Part shown: positions 1 through 11,400 of the stretch, in pieces
Layout: each line of letters begins with the position of its first letter
How positions within the stretch are numbered: the first letter of the stretch is position 1
Assembly: GCA_004335835.1 (NCBI GenBank)
Contig: RWJK01001235.1
Coordinates: forward strand, 1-45,482
Reading direction: 5' to 3'
DNA length: 45,482 nucleotides
DNA from: Scenedesmus sp. ARA3
Lineage: Eukaryota; Chlorophyta; Chlorophyceae; Sphaeropleales; Scenedesmaceae
The notes under the pieces: model-generated
Databases searched by the model: none
The model's input: the letters and a program-made list of their open reading frames with translations, nothing else
Told to the model about the DNA's origin: nothing
Made by a program: the position numbers and the translations under genes

Positions 1-1622
1 GGGCGCTCAGCGCTCCCCATCGTCACGTGCGAGTGATCGATGGATGTGTTATATGCATTGAGGCCAACATCAGGTCGCTTCTGAGGGTGAGGGATGTCAG
101 TCTCAGTGCTGCACAATAGGTTGATTGCACTCTGGTTCTGTCATCAATACAAAGGTAGTTGCCGGTTGCCCCTGTCATCATTGACGTGGTGTTGTGCTTT
201 GCACTGCAGTCAAAACCACTGTACAAGTACTACGTACTTGTAAAACGGCGGCTGCCAGTAACGGTACTGTTTCGAAGTGCAGACCCCCATATCCATGGCG
301 TTGATCAAGGGCACATAAGCGTGCTTCAGCTTCTGCTGACGGCAGACAAACTGCCGCCACAACACAACGTTTATCTCGGTTACCGCTATCACATGATCTC
401 AGCCGCCATGCATGCAACGTGATCCCGGCTCAATAAGTGAAATGCGCTGCTGCTACACACGAGCAAAGTACACGAACGCCTCAATCCCGCCCTCAACAGG
501 GGCAGCAGCAGCAGCACTGCAGTGCTGAGGTGACAAGCAGCAGCATACGAACGTTCGTAGAACTGCTGGCACTGCTGCTGCTGAGCATCAACTGCTGCGA
601 CCGTCACCTGCAGAAAGGATCCCCCTTCTTGGGGTGCAACGGGAACTTCTGCTGGACCATTGCCAGAGAAAGAACATATGATGGAATGCTGCAGACACAA
701 GGGCAGCCTTCAGCCCCCTCTCACCCTTTCAGCACACGCAAATGCCACAGGGCTAGCGCCAATGAACAGGAGGGCATATAGCAAGTATGCGGCTGGCTGC
801 ACATCACAGATCTATGCTGCAATGGCGAGTGCAATCCGCAAACCACATCAGCACGGCAGCGTTCTAGCATGCCGAGCTGTGCATCTGTAACAGCCATGCA
901 CGCCTAGCAGCTGCAAAGCCAGAGCTGCAGCTGGCTCGGCGTTACAGCGGCTATGTCTGCGCGGCATCTGCAGCAGTGTATGCCAGGTCATGGCTGCCAC
1001 AACATTTCAATATGCATGGGTTTCCTCAGCTCCATCACGCAGAAATCTGGTTGTCAAGCTCGCAGCCCCCTAGCAACAGCTGTTGCTGCAGCCCCACGTC
1101 GCAGCCAAGCCTGCGCTCTGCTGCAGCTGCCACAGGTTGCCACCACCACCGCCACCCGTCAACTTCTCAAACACTACCCACCCAAAAAACCACAGCTGAG
1201 GGTCAGCTCACAGATGCAGCAGCAGCAGCAGCAGCAGCAGCACAACAGGTCTGCTGCTCTGGCTGCTGCCCATGCCTGCTTCCGCTTCCGCTGCTGCTGC
1301 TGCTGCTGGCGCCCCCAGCCTCCCCCTAATCCTACCAGACTACAAGCTCTGCACCTGCAACAGATGCACCGACCGCTCTCCAACTAATCGCCTGGTGCTG
1401 CTGCTGTTGCTGCTGCTGCTCACATGCCGGCAGTGCTGCTGCAGCTGCCAGCATGAAGCGCCGCCGCCAAGTGCATATTCACCAGCAAGCTTGCTGCCCT
1501 GCAGACGCGACTGCAGCTGCTCCAGTTGGCACAGCTTACCAAGCGCTGTGTGGTGCTGCACGCTAGCTGCGTCTGTCAGGTGGCGTGCTGCTGGCCAGTC
1601 AGTAACGCAGTGCTGCTGCTGC
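1..1622. other. Non-coding CAG/CTG-rich stretch, no gene recognised
   Basis: This lies downstream of the COX5B stop codon. It holds scattered short CAG/CTG runs (for example about 1215-1242 and 1405-1425) that produce poly-Q, poly-S, poly-A and poly-C open frames on both strands. I found no exon flanked by matching splice sites and no recognisable protein. Part of it is presumably the 3' UTR of COX5B. Confidence 0.5.
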
Positions 1623-4530
1623 TCACTCCACTTGCGGCATGAGGGGGATTCCCAGCTTGTCGCCAACCTGCACAGCACGGGACAACAGCACACCACATTG
1701 TCAACATGGATTTGGCTGTGAGATGGAACAGAAGCAGCCCCCAAAGACCACATTACGGCAGTGCTGCACATTACGCAGGTGCTGCACACAATCAACAACA
1801 TCGGGCAGCCGCCGCGCCTATTCGTGCTGCATCCAGCATGCTGCACCACAGCTACACCCAGCACACAACGCCAGATTGACAACAAAAACAACGCCAAAAA
1901 AGCAGCAGATAACAACAGCTGTGCGCACCTTCTCCACGCGCTCCACTTTCTTCAGCACAAAGAACTCGCCGCCCGCCACCAGCTGCTTGGGCGGCTCGCC
2001 CTCCCTGATGACGCCCCAAATGACCAGCGTGTCGTCCTCGGGGTCGGTCACGCCGATGATGCGCTCACCCAGCAGCGCAGGCACCTGGATGGGGTTGTCT
2101 GCGGTGCCAAAGCGCGGCTCGTATGCCCTGCGGCATGCAGAGAAACAGACGCAGCGTGTGTGTTAGCAGGTGCGTTTGCAAGGCGGGAAAGTGTTGGCAC
2201 CTGGAAGGGGTTGTCTGCAGTGCCAAAGCGCGTCTCGTACGCCCTGAAACACAGATCGGTTGCAGGTTTTTGTAGCAGGTCAGCACAGGTGGCAGCACGT
2301 CGCACAGAGCAGGCACCTGGATGGGGTTGTCCGCGGTGCCAAAGCGCGGCTCGTATGCCCTGCGGCATGCAGCAAACACATGGTGCAAAGGTTGTTTCCA
2401 GCGTGTTGGCAGGGTGTGTACAGGGTAGGGTAAAACAGTGTCGGCACCTGGATGGGGTTGTCTGCGGTGCCAAAGCGCGGCTCAAACGCCCTGAAACACA
2501 GATTGGTTACAGGTGTGCAGCAGCAGGTCAGCACAGGTGGCAGCACGTTACGCACAGGAGGCACCTGGATGGGCCTGCGGTGTCAAAGTGTGGCTCGTAC
2601 GCCCTGCATGTTTGGTTGGATTGCGAAGTGGATTGCAAAGTGCTTCGCTGCAGGATGGCGTGTGCAGTGTGGTTATGCCCTTCAATAGCATCAACCGCGT
2701 GCATTGCTGCATACACAGCAACGCTGACGTAGCTGCTGCTGCATGCTGCTGCATGAGACCCACACTTTGCTTGTGCTGAGGCAAGCACGTTGTGCTGTGG
2801 CAGGCACGTGCAAGCATTAGGTGCAGCTACCACTGCTGGTGCGCCGGGCCCACATGGTCAGCACTATCCAACCACAGTGCAGCCACCACTTGGTAGAAGT
2901 AGAAGTAGAAACATGGTCCACTCATACACCTACCAAGTAGTGGCTGCACTGGTTGGATAGTGCTGACCAGGTGGGCCCGGCGCACCGGCAGTGGTAGTGC
3001 GTCGATGCGCATGAGGTATCCTCATCCCCACACACGTCCCTTTCCTTAACTTACGCGGCTGCTGACTGTGAACACACCACGCGTAGCTCATTCATTCATT
3101 CATGCGGCCACTGTTATGCCCTCTGCTGCGGCTGCCATGCAGCTTTCACATCACGCTGCTATGAGATGTGCGCCGCAACATCGGCAGCAACAAAGCCGCA
3201 AAGAAGCTGCTGCAACTGCTTATTGGCTGCTGCATCAGCCGCGGCCCCTGCTGCTGTACCCTGCGAGCCCAAATACTGTCCAACTGCGGCTCGGCCTTAC
3301 AAGGCTACAGACTGCCGCTGTCAGCTCCTGCTGTGCCGCTGCTGCTTGCAGGACACTGCTATGTGCCGCTGCAGCTGCTGCTCACCATGCCTCATCCCAG
3401 ATGTCCTTGTCAACAAGGTGTGCGTTCTTCTCATCAGCACTGCATGCATAAACAAAGGGGTAGCAGGACAGGCAGGAAAGGGCGCAGGCCAGTCAACGCC
3501 GGATACAACAGCTGTGCGTGAACTGGAATATGGCTTTGATAGGGGGCACCAGGAAGGGCGTCCACAGAAGGTGGGTGTTTCAGCAGCTGCTATGTGCAGA
3601 AACTGCTGTAGATGAGTTGTAGACAGCAATGAGCTGGGCCTGTGTTAACTCCGGAGCACCGTATGTGTACTACAGTAGGGTTTTCAAGCCGGTGACCACG
3701 GCTGCCACCTGCAGTGCGTTTACCTATGCTGCTTACAGCTGGCTGCCTTCTCAAAGCTGGACAGCAACACTGCACGTCAGTAACACTGCACGTCAAAACT
3801 GCTGCGTATGTTGAGGAATTGCCGCTGGATTTGCTATTGATGCTTCCAAGCTGCCCTGCGGGTGCTGCTCTGTTGGATAGCATGTGCCTGCTTCGCCTGT
3901 GGCCCCATAGCAGCAGTGAGCATGCTGCAGCTGCTGGCCTGGGCCTATCCACAGCAAGGATAAACGTTGTGAGAAGCTGCTAGGCCTGCGCTGTGCTTTG
4001 TGGCCTAGCTGCTGCTGTTGCTGCTGCTGCTCACGTTGTGACAGCTCCAGCAGTAGTTGCTGGTGCACTGAGCCAGCTAGACGCGCTGGAGTGGTAGCTG
4101 TTCTTCAGCCAACTTGCTGCAAAAGTGCTGGCTGCCGGCAGCACCTGCAAACAGGGCACGTTGGTGCACAGTTCGCCACGACGCGAGATCAGGCGTCAAC
4201 CCAGCACCCAGTTGCCCCAACGCAGCTTTCAAATACGCGAAGCACCATACAAAGTCTGAATTGAAGCACAGCTGACGGCAGTGACTGGAAGCCTAGGCAC
4301 TGCCCGTGCAGGATCTTGTCTACACGCAGCGCTGCTCCAGGCCGCCTGCCCAGCCTTTTGCAGAACTTTTCTGGGTTTGAAATACTATCTCCTGCATTGC
4401 TTGCGCTGCTAGCTGCAGAAACAGGCGCTGTAGGGTAAGGCTGCCTCGCACACACCTGGCTCTGCACCTGCACTTGGCCCGTAGACAGCGCCCTGCCAGC
4501 CACCAGCGCTAGCCGGCCTAGAAAGCTCAT
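1623..4530 (-). CDS. COX5B: Cytochrome c oxidase subunit 5B-like protein (N-terminal exon junction uncertain)
   Basis: Nuclear-encoded subunit of mitochondrial complex IV facing the matrix. Supported exons, 5' to 3': a start exon with ATG at 4530 (MSFLGRLALVAGRALSTG, a typical mitochondrial presequence; its donor is unresolved), 3769-3724 (LLSSFEKAAS), 3439-3386 (HLVDKDIWDEAW), 2127-1929 (core) and 1667-1623 (GIPLMPQVE, stop). The last four join in phase. The core reads AYEPRFGTADNPIQVP, then GERIIGV, then LVIWGVIREGE and FFVLKKV, matching the family pattern FGT..P..V...RI.G....D..V.W..L.KG.....F.L..V. The four cysteines that hold zinc in known COX5B are absent: the GC after RI.G is GV, and the CPxC before F.L is replaced by QLVAGG. 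The intron before the core exon carries four extra copies of that exon's 5' edge. Presequence and core fold support the call; a diverged paralogue is the alternative. Confidence 0.78.
2085..2625 (-). repeat. Five-copy tandem array of the COX5B core-exon 5' edge
   Basis: The real exon starts at 2127. Near-identical exon edges with an intact AG acceptor start at 2243, 2359, 2490 and 2603, spaced 116, 116, 131 and 113 bp. The conserved exonic part is about 43 nt (coding AYEPRFGTADNPIQ) and ends at CAG|GTGCC, which itself looks like a splice donor. Copies 1 and 3 share one upstream flank (CATGCCGCAG) and copies 2 and 4 another (CTGTTTCAG), so the array probably grew in two-unit steps. Copy 5 has decayed. 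Confidence 0.9.
2827..2997. repeat. Foldback inverted repeat with about 70-bp arms
   Basis: The arms at 2827-2896 and 2930-2997 are reverse complements apart from about three substitutions and a 2-nt indel. They are separated by a 33-nt loop containing the direct repeat AGAAGT. The element lies in the large COX5B intron. It could be a small foldback element or the template of a small-RNA hairpin. I see no clear target-site duplication and no open reading frame. Confidence 0.88.
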
Positions 4531-5885
4531 GGCTGCTTACTACTTAGGCTGCACTGTGCTGCAGTGCCAAGCACAGTGTGGTCACCAGATCGCTGCACTG
4601 GTATGCGTGAACGACCACGGCACGCCGCAGATCACGGGACTTGAAAGCTATACACGAAGCTGCAGGGTGTGTGGCCGTTGGCCTGGCCGGGAACAGCGTC
4701 CCGAGAGTCATCAAAGTAACATGCGTAATGTCCTCCGAAATGGCTGCACAAAAGCCTCTTGAAGGCGACACAAAGAATTCTTAACGTTTACAAGTCAAAA
4801 AAACATGGCTGCAGTAGAAGATCGTCTGCGCTCCAGCGTATCACTGCCAGAGCAAGTCAGCAGCGTCAAACACAGCTGAACCAGCTGTTGAAGGCTGCAC
4901 TTCAGCCTATCATGGCAAATACGCCAAGTATCTTCCCTGCCACAGGCGTCGACACACATTTGGCCACAGTGCACACAGGTTGCTTTCAAACCAAGTTGTC
5001 AAAGCAGTCATGCTCAAGCTACAGCAGCAGAACAACACCACAACCCCTTTCTACCCTTTTAGAACTTAGCAATGAACCACATTGTGCAAAAAGAAAACAG
5101 CAAGCGGCACGAGTAGAGGCTGTACACCACAAGCGTTGAAGGAGCACACCATACTGTGCTAGCAATCGCATCCAACAGGCACATTCTGCCAACCGGCTTA
5201 TTGGCATGTATGTGTATGGCGCGTCCTCAAAAATTGCATATCATGCCATGTGCAGCGTGTCACATCACATCATATGACAGACGTTGAATGTCAACAATAG
5301 TGACATCACTGTGCGCTGCCGCTGCCAATGGCCTTCACATACCTGCAGCCTGCCACGGTGAGCAGCCACACGCAGCAGCAGGCAGGCATGTGTATGCATT
5401 AGTGGCATGACAACCATGAGGACTGGACACCAGGCGCATCAACACAACTGCAAAACATTACCCAATGCAGGCCGCCTGCCAGTCACGGAGAGGTTCATTC
5501 ACCTAGAAGCTCTGAGCTGAGCGAGCAGAGCTTCTGCTGGACACCAGCATGCGAGTGCTCGCTGATAAACTGATTGCAGAGCCTGACAGGCTGCAAGCCG
5601 ATGGCGTCGGTGCTGCAAACAGTGCACCTACCACTGCAGCGATGAGGTTTGAACCCCTTGTGACTGCCACAGGCCTGGCAGCAGAAAGGCCGTGACAGCT
5701 GGCTGTGCTGGCACAGCTCTCTGTCAACAGCAGCCATACGGTATGGCACTGAAGCATGCATGTGACACGCACCTTCAAAACGCCCGGTTGCGTATCTGCA
5801 CATGCTCTCAGCACACCGCAGATGTGCATGCGTGACCAGGTTGCGGTGCTGTCTCTGCCAAGCTACATCTACACTACACCGCCGC
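4531..5885. other. Spacer between TAF7 3' end and COX5B start
   Basis: Both neighbours are on the minus strand, so this should hold the TAF7 3' UTR and the COX5B promoter. I see no exon, RNA gene or clear regulatory motif. It is less CAG-rich than the gene bodies. Confidence 0.5.
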
Positions 5886-7780
5886 TCAATCGCTGTCAGT
5901 CATGCCCTCAATGTAATCGTCCTCGTCATCGCTGCCAGCCGCCTTGGGCTTGCGCTTCGCCGCGCGCGGCTGCCGCCCGCTGCCGCCGCCTGCATCTGCT
6001 GTTGCTGCTGTCACTGCTGCTGCTCGCTGCTTGCCTGGCTTGACCTGCTGCCAGCGGCCCTCCCCTGACATGGGGTCCACCACAAACTCCTCCTCCACGT
6101 CATGGAAGCTGTAGCCGTCAGGCGCCCTGCGTTACGTTTGTTACATTTGTAACACATGTAACGGTGCTGGCTAAGGAGGCGGCAGTGATGAGCAAGCTGC
6201 TGTCAAGGGTGCCATCACACTCCCTGCTGTGAAGTCACGGAAAGCACAATGCTCCAGGTGTGCAATGTGTTACATAGCAAGCAAGCAAGCATGTCATTAC
6301 GGTGTCTCTTGAAGCAGACGCCCCTCCTCCAGGGTGCGGGTGCCATCAGCGCGCCTGCTGCAGCCTCACCTGCCGTTCAGCATCTCTATCACGTCATTGA
6401 CCGCGTCGCGCATCATGTCGGCGGGCAGGTTGATAGGCGGCCGGAAGTGGCGCGAGCGCGCCTTGCGCATCGGCGGCGTGACGCCGTCGGGGCATTCAAG
6501 CGGCATCGGCTGGTCTGCGAGCTCGGGGTCGACCACCACCAGCACCTGCAGGCAATTGCAGCGAATATGCATGCAAAAGCTGTTGTGTGTCCTATCATAA
6601 AAGATGCATGTATGGGCGCTTTAAAGGCACCGGCTGGTTACTGAGCTCGGGTCGATCACCACCAGCACCTGCAGGCATTTGCAGCAAAGACACATGCTAA
6701 CCTTGTTGTGTGCCCTGTCATACAAGATGCATGTATGGGCAATCGGAAGGCACCGGCTGGTCGCTGAGCTTGGGTTCGACCACCAGCAGCACCTGCAGGC
6801 ACAGCCGCAGCGCAGATACTTGGGTGGGATCATACCGTATCACAAGCCATGCATGTATGAGGCTTTCGGAAGGGCAGCGGCAAGTCCGTGAGTCGGAATT
6901 AATCACCAGCAGCACCTGCAGGCGTAAGATGCTCTGTGTCGTATCACATGTGATGCATGTATGAGGCTCGCAAAGAGCAGCAACAGCTGCCCCGGCACAC
7001 ACACAACTCCTGCAAACACACGGCACCACCGCTGTAGTCAACCAACATGTTCTGCACATGAGCGCTATGCACCAAACAGTGCAGTGCAGCTGCCACACTG
7101 CTTACCTGCCCTATGTCTGCCACCTTGACCAGGTTTGCGTCATCCAGCGTCTTGTAGGATTCAATTACTGTGGGCAAGTCTTGCAGGACAACGTTGTGCT
7201 GCACCCCATCCAAGGTGAGTGCACCCAAGCGCGGGTTGGCGCCTGCACGCATGCAAGGCAGCAACACAAACAGCTGTTGGCAGTGTGCACGCAGCAAGCC
7301 ATTTTGCAGGACGCTTGCTAGCAGGTGCTGGCGAATGGCGCTGCACGTGGGTGCATCCTTACCGCTGCTGCTGCTCTCAAACGCTTGCACAGCCGGCACT
7401 GCGCACTGAGCAACTGCGGTGACAGTGCTGAACAACGGGACAGCAGTGCTGTACCATGAGTTGTGCGGTCATTGCTGCCTGACTGTGCTCATCAGCAACA
7501 TATGTGACGGCCAATACACATTGCATTGCTGAGTCTAAAGTTGCCTGGCTAGCAACGCCCCCTACAGCAGGCTGCATGGGCTGCTTTAAGCAGTCACAAC
7601 GGCAGCGCCACAGCAACAACAGCCATATGGCAAGCTAGCTGGCAACTCACACTGGTCAAACACGAGGCTGATATCATCGACAGTGGCCTGGTCCCTCAGC
7701 CAGCCCCGCAGCTTGCTCGCCAGCTCAGCATTCTGCACTCGCAGGATGAAGTGCTGCTCTAGGTTGCTCTCAGCTGCCAT
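5886..7780 (-). CDS. TAF7: TFIID subunit TAF7
   Basis: Subunit of general transcription factor TFIID (TAFII55 family), acting in the nucleus with TAF1. Four exons: 7780-7651, 7242-7106, 6545-6370 and 6126-5886; they join in phase to 227 residues. Family landmarks in order: LEQHFILRV near the N-terminus (the E.QFILR signature), DDISLVF, the block VLQDLPTVIESYKTLDD followed by KVADIGQ (canonical LPCI.ES.KT.D....K..DI.QM), then LTPPM-like VTPPMRKARSRHFRPP, and an acidic tail ending DDEDDYIEGMTDSD. The start ATG at 7780 is followed at once by the family signature. Intron 2 carries three extra copies of the exon 3 5' edge. The gene is divergent from the NEK kinase, with 711 bp between start codons. 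It is short beside animal TAF7, mainly in the tail. Confidence 0.93.
6497..6960 (-). repeat. Four-copy tandem array of the TAF7 exon 3 5' edge
   Basis: The real exon 3 starts at 6545. Copies of its acceptor (CTGCAG|GTGCTGGTGG type) and first 40-55 nt start at 6668, 6792 and 6915, giving very regular spacings of 123, 124 and 123 bp. The copy at 6792 keeps a frame equivalent to the real exon (VLLVVEPKLSDQPVP against VLVVVDPELADQPMP). The copies at 6668 and 6915 have drifted. Each unit also carries a copy of an intronic block containing GATGCATGTATG. Confidence 0.92.
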
Positions 7781-8491
7781 GATGAGCCTGCGGAGCTATG
7801 GAAGCTGCGGCGTCTGGCGTCTGCTGTTGGGGGCCGCTGCTGACGCCAGTTGTTAGCTGATGTGTGGGAGCAGCATCAACTGCAGCGGCGCAGTAGCAGC
7901 TGCCTGCTGATGCTGGGCAGCACAGTTGCGGTGCTGGCAGTGCCCTACTCGTTGCTGTTGTGTGACACGGCCTGGCCAAGGCTTGGTGGTTGTCAGGAAA
8001 CCTTGTGTGTTGAAAGTGTCAGTTAAAGCCTGGATTACCACAGGTGTGGGTCAGTCATGAAGACCGCAAGCAGCAGCAGCAGCAGTGCTGAGCAGAAGCT
8101 GATGCAAATGACAGTACGGTAACTCGACTGTCAGCGATCCTATACGGGTGTGTTGTAGTAGCAACTAACGAAGGAAAAGGTAGTAGAGGGTTTGGCCCCT
8201 GACATAAGCCTTCGTCAGGGACTTCGCAGTGCCGAAGGGTTTCTGACTGATGTGTTACAGCGGTTCGTACAGGGCATCACGCCAGGTCCCTTTCGGTGAT
8301 TCTTTCGACTTTCAAATCCTCATTCTAGGCTTAGGTGTTGCAAACAGACTGGTCAGCACGCCACACGTTCGCAGCAGACAGATGCTGTCAAGAAGAAGAC
8401 ACACTATGCAGTGTCACTGCAGCTTTATACCTTGGTAACCAGGTCATAGTTGTATTGGGTGCCTATCCTGCGGGTCATAGCAGCAGCAACC
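7781..8491. promoter_or_regulatory. Divergent promoter interval between TAF7 and NEK kinase
   Basis: The interval separates the two start codons and must hold both 5' UTRs and both promoters. A short CAG run lies near 8070. I cannot assign a TATA box or other motif with confidence; the call rests on gene orientation alone. Confidence 0.45.
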
Positions 8492-11400
8492 ATGGAGAAC
8501 TACAGCAAGGGCAAACTGCTGGGCAAGGGCAGTTTTGGGTCAGCATGGCTCTGCACAAGCAAGCTGGATGCAAAGAACTACGTCATAAAGGAGGTGGACA
8601 TATCACGCATGCCACGTGCTGAGCGGGAGTCAGCAGAGCAGGAGGCCAAGGTGAGAAATTGTGCTGTCAAACCCGGTCGCATCAGCAGCAGTACAACCGA
8701 CACGTACTGCCCAGCCTGGCATGCTGGCAGGTGGTCAAAGCTGCCTGCTTCAGCTTCCAAATCATCAACATATGTAGTAATCAAGCAACCTGTTAATAAT
8801 GAGTTGGTTCCAATCGATCTTGCGTGCATCACACACTGTCCTGCAGCTGCTGCTGGCGCTGAAGCACCCCAACATCGTGCGCTGCAAGGAATGCTTCACT
8901 TCAGGCTCCAAGCTGTGCATCGTCATGGACTGGTGCAGCGAGGGTGAGCAGCAGGGCTGCTGCACCGTCAGTATCTCAGCTGCTTGCACTAGCAGCTGCT
9001 TGCAGGAAGCTGTCTGGCTGCACTGCTGCTGCATGCCTGCGGCTGCACACACCTTGACCAGTAGCAGTAGCAGTGCATGATGTAGCCAGCGCGGAGGCAG
9101 TGGCGTAAACGATGAAGTTAATGGATCAGTCGACTGAACATTGCTGCTGGTGCTGGTGCTGGTGTTGTGCGGCCAGGCGACTTGTACAGCATTTTGCAGA
9201 AGCGCAAGGGCCAGCTGCTGCCCGAGGACACAGTGCTGGACTGGTTTGTGCAGATCTGCCTCGGGCTCAAACACGTGCACGACAGGTGCGAGGGCACAAC
9301 CAGCAGAACATAGCCTGCAGGACAAAGGAGCATGCTCGTGCAGGATTGGTGCTTAGCCAGCAGTGGCAGACAGCATGTGGAGGAGGAGCTGTCTGAACAG
9401 GCAGTGAATTGCGGGAGAAAGACAGCCAGCAGCAGCCGTGCCACCAGAGCCTGGTTAGTTCTATCTGTGGGTGCGATGCAGCAGCAGCAGCAGCATGTTG
9501 ACCGTGCCAGTAGCGCCGGGATTTACGGACAAGCCACATGCGCAACTGTGCATGCCCATAGTCTTGCAGTGTCCTGCTGCCACAGCTCACGTGCTGACGT
9601 TGCTGCTGCGCTGCTGCCACTGTGTTGTGCTGCAGGAAGATTTTGCACAGGTGGGGCTGGTGTCTCTAACCAGCGAACTAACAGCTGCAGCATCGGTTGG
9701 TCTCAACTGCTCCTGGCAGCCATGTAGTTGGCAGTGGCAGCAGACTTGGCAAGCTCTGGCAGGCAGCTGCGGCTGCTATTGAGTGCTGCCCTTTGTGCGG
9801 GACGAGGCTGCTGTAAGCCTGGCTCAGCAACATCCAAACACACAGACCATGCGTGTGGCATCGAGCCATCTGTCCATTTATATACCAACAGGCCAGCTGT
9901 CCACCGCCCCGGCCATGCCTGCTGGCTTGTGGCTGTTTGCTGCTTGTGTGGCTGATTCACCTTGATCTATTGAAACTATGTTGAAACCCCAGGGACCTCA
10001 AGTCCCAGAACATCTTTGTCTCGTCCGGCGGCCTGCTGAAGCTTGGTGACTTTGGCGTCTCAAAGGTGCTGGGCAGCACGGCAGCCCTGGCAAGCACAGC
10101 AGTGGGCACGCCATACTACTTGTCGCCAGAGATCTGCCAGAACCGCAAGTACAACCAGAAGGTGGGCCCTGTGCAGATGCATGACCAGCGGTCACTATGC
10201 GTGCACATGTGCATGGGCGCCAGCAGTGATGCAGCAGCCCTGTGTTGCTGCCTGCAGTGAGAGTCGTGCGCACGCTTTGTTTAGCATAGCGGCTTTGAGT
10301 GCGGCACGCTGCCAAGGCTTGTGCGCTGATGCCTGCAGCTGAGCAACTGCCCATGATTGAATATGTCGAGCTTGCGCACCACCATGCATGGTGCCCATCT
10401 AGCTCAATATTGTTTTGCGCCACACCTTGCTGCCCGCCCATGTGCGCAGTCAGACATGTGGTCGCTGGGCTGCGTGCTGTACGAGATGACAGCCATGCGG
10501 CAGGCCTTCGAGGCACCCAACATGCGCGCACTGGTGAGCTGTTGATCAGCTGTTCAGTAGTACAGCTATGACCAGCAGCAGTGATGCTGCTGAATCAGAA
10601 CATCTGCAGTGCCTTGCTTGGGCCGGTTGGATGCTGACGAACATCGGCAGCAGTACAGTCCGACTCTTGTGTAAAACGCTGTCAATTTTCATGACGAGCA
10701 CTGCCTGCATATCAGCACGCAGCTGGCGCCCTCTGCTCTGACAAGCCTCAGCTGCTTGGATATGTGCAGGCATGGGCGCGCAGCCCCATGCTTTGGCTAT
10801 GACAGGGCTTGACCGGGTCGACCACTGTGCGACATGGTGCAGTCACACCCCTGCCCTGCCACTCCACTGCACCCCACACCACACGGTGGTCACCACCCTC
10901 ACACCACCAACATGTGTGCACATCACGCAAACCCACACGCCTCCAGATCACCAAGATCATCCGCGGCGCCTACAGCCCGCTGCCGCCCAGCCGCAGCCCT
11001 GAGCTGCGTGGCCTCATCGCCAGCCTGCTGGTGCTGGACGCGCGCAAGCGGCCCAGCATCAACAAGGTGCTGGCGGCGCCGCTGCTGCGCGCACGCATCG
11101 CGCGCTTCCTGGACCAGACGCTGCAGGTGAGAAGCAGTGCGCACCTGCGGGCTGGTGTGTGCTTGGTGCCACTGGGTGCTGGTGTGTGCTTGCTGTCAGC
11201 TGCGGCAGCTGCTGCTGGCGGCGCCACTGCTGCACACACGCATTGCGTGCTTCCTGGACCAGACTCTGCGGTGGGGAGTGAGAGTGTATCGATCAGGCAC
11301 GCACAGTGAAACGTATACGCAAGTAAGAAACAGCAGACCCAACACGTTAGCCACTAATCAAGGAGCTTCAATCTTCAGTGATGGAGGAAAAGCTTGCTGT

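Noticed and set aside
2048..2485. A 145-residue minus-strand frame across the COX5B array
   Set aside because: It reads the duplicated exon edges in a wrong frame (repeated ALAPQTTPSRC). It is a by-product of the tandem copies.
2085..2625. CRISPR-like array
   Set aside because: The repeated units are exon edges with splice sites, the spacers are themselves duplicated, and the genome is eukaryotic.
5640..5670. Minus-strand GGGGTTCAAACC resembling a tRNA T-loop
   Set aside because: The flanking 5-bp stem does not pair and no cloverleaf is possible.
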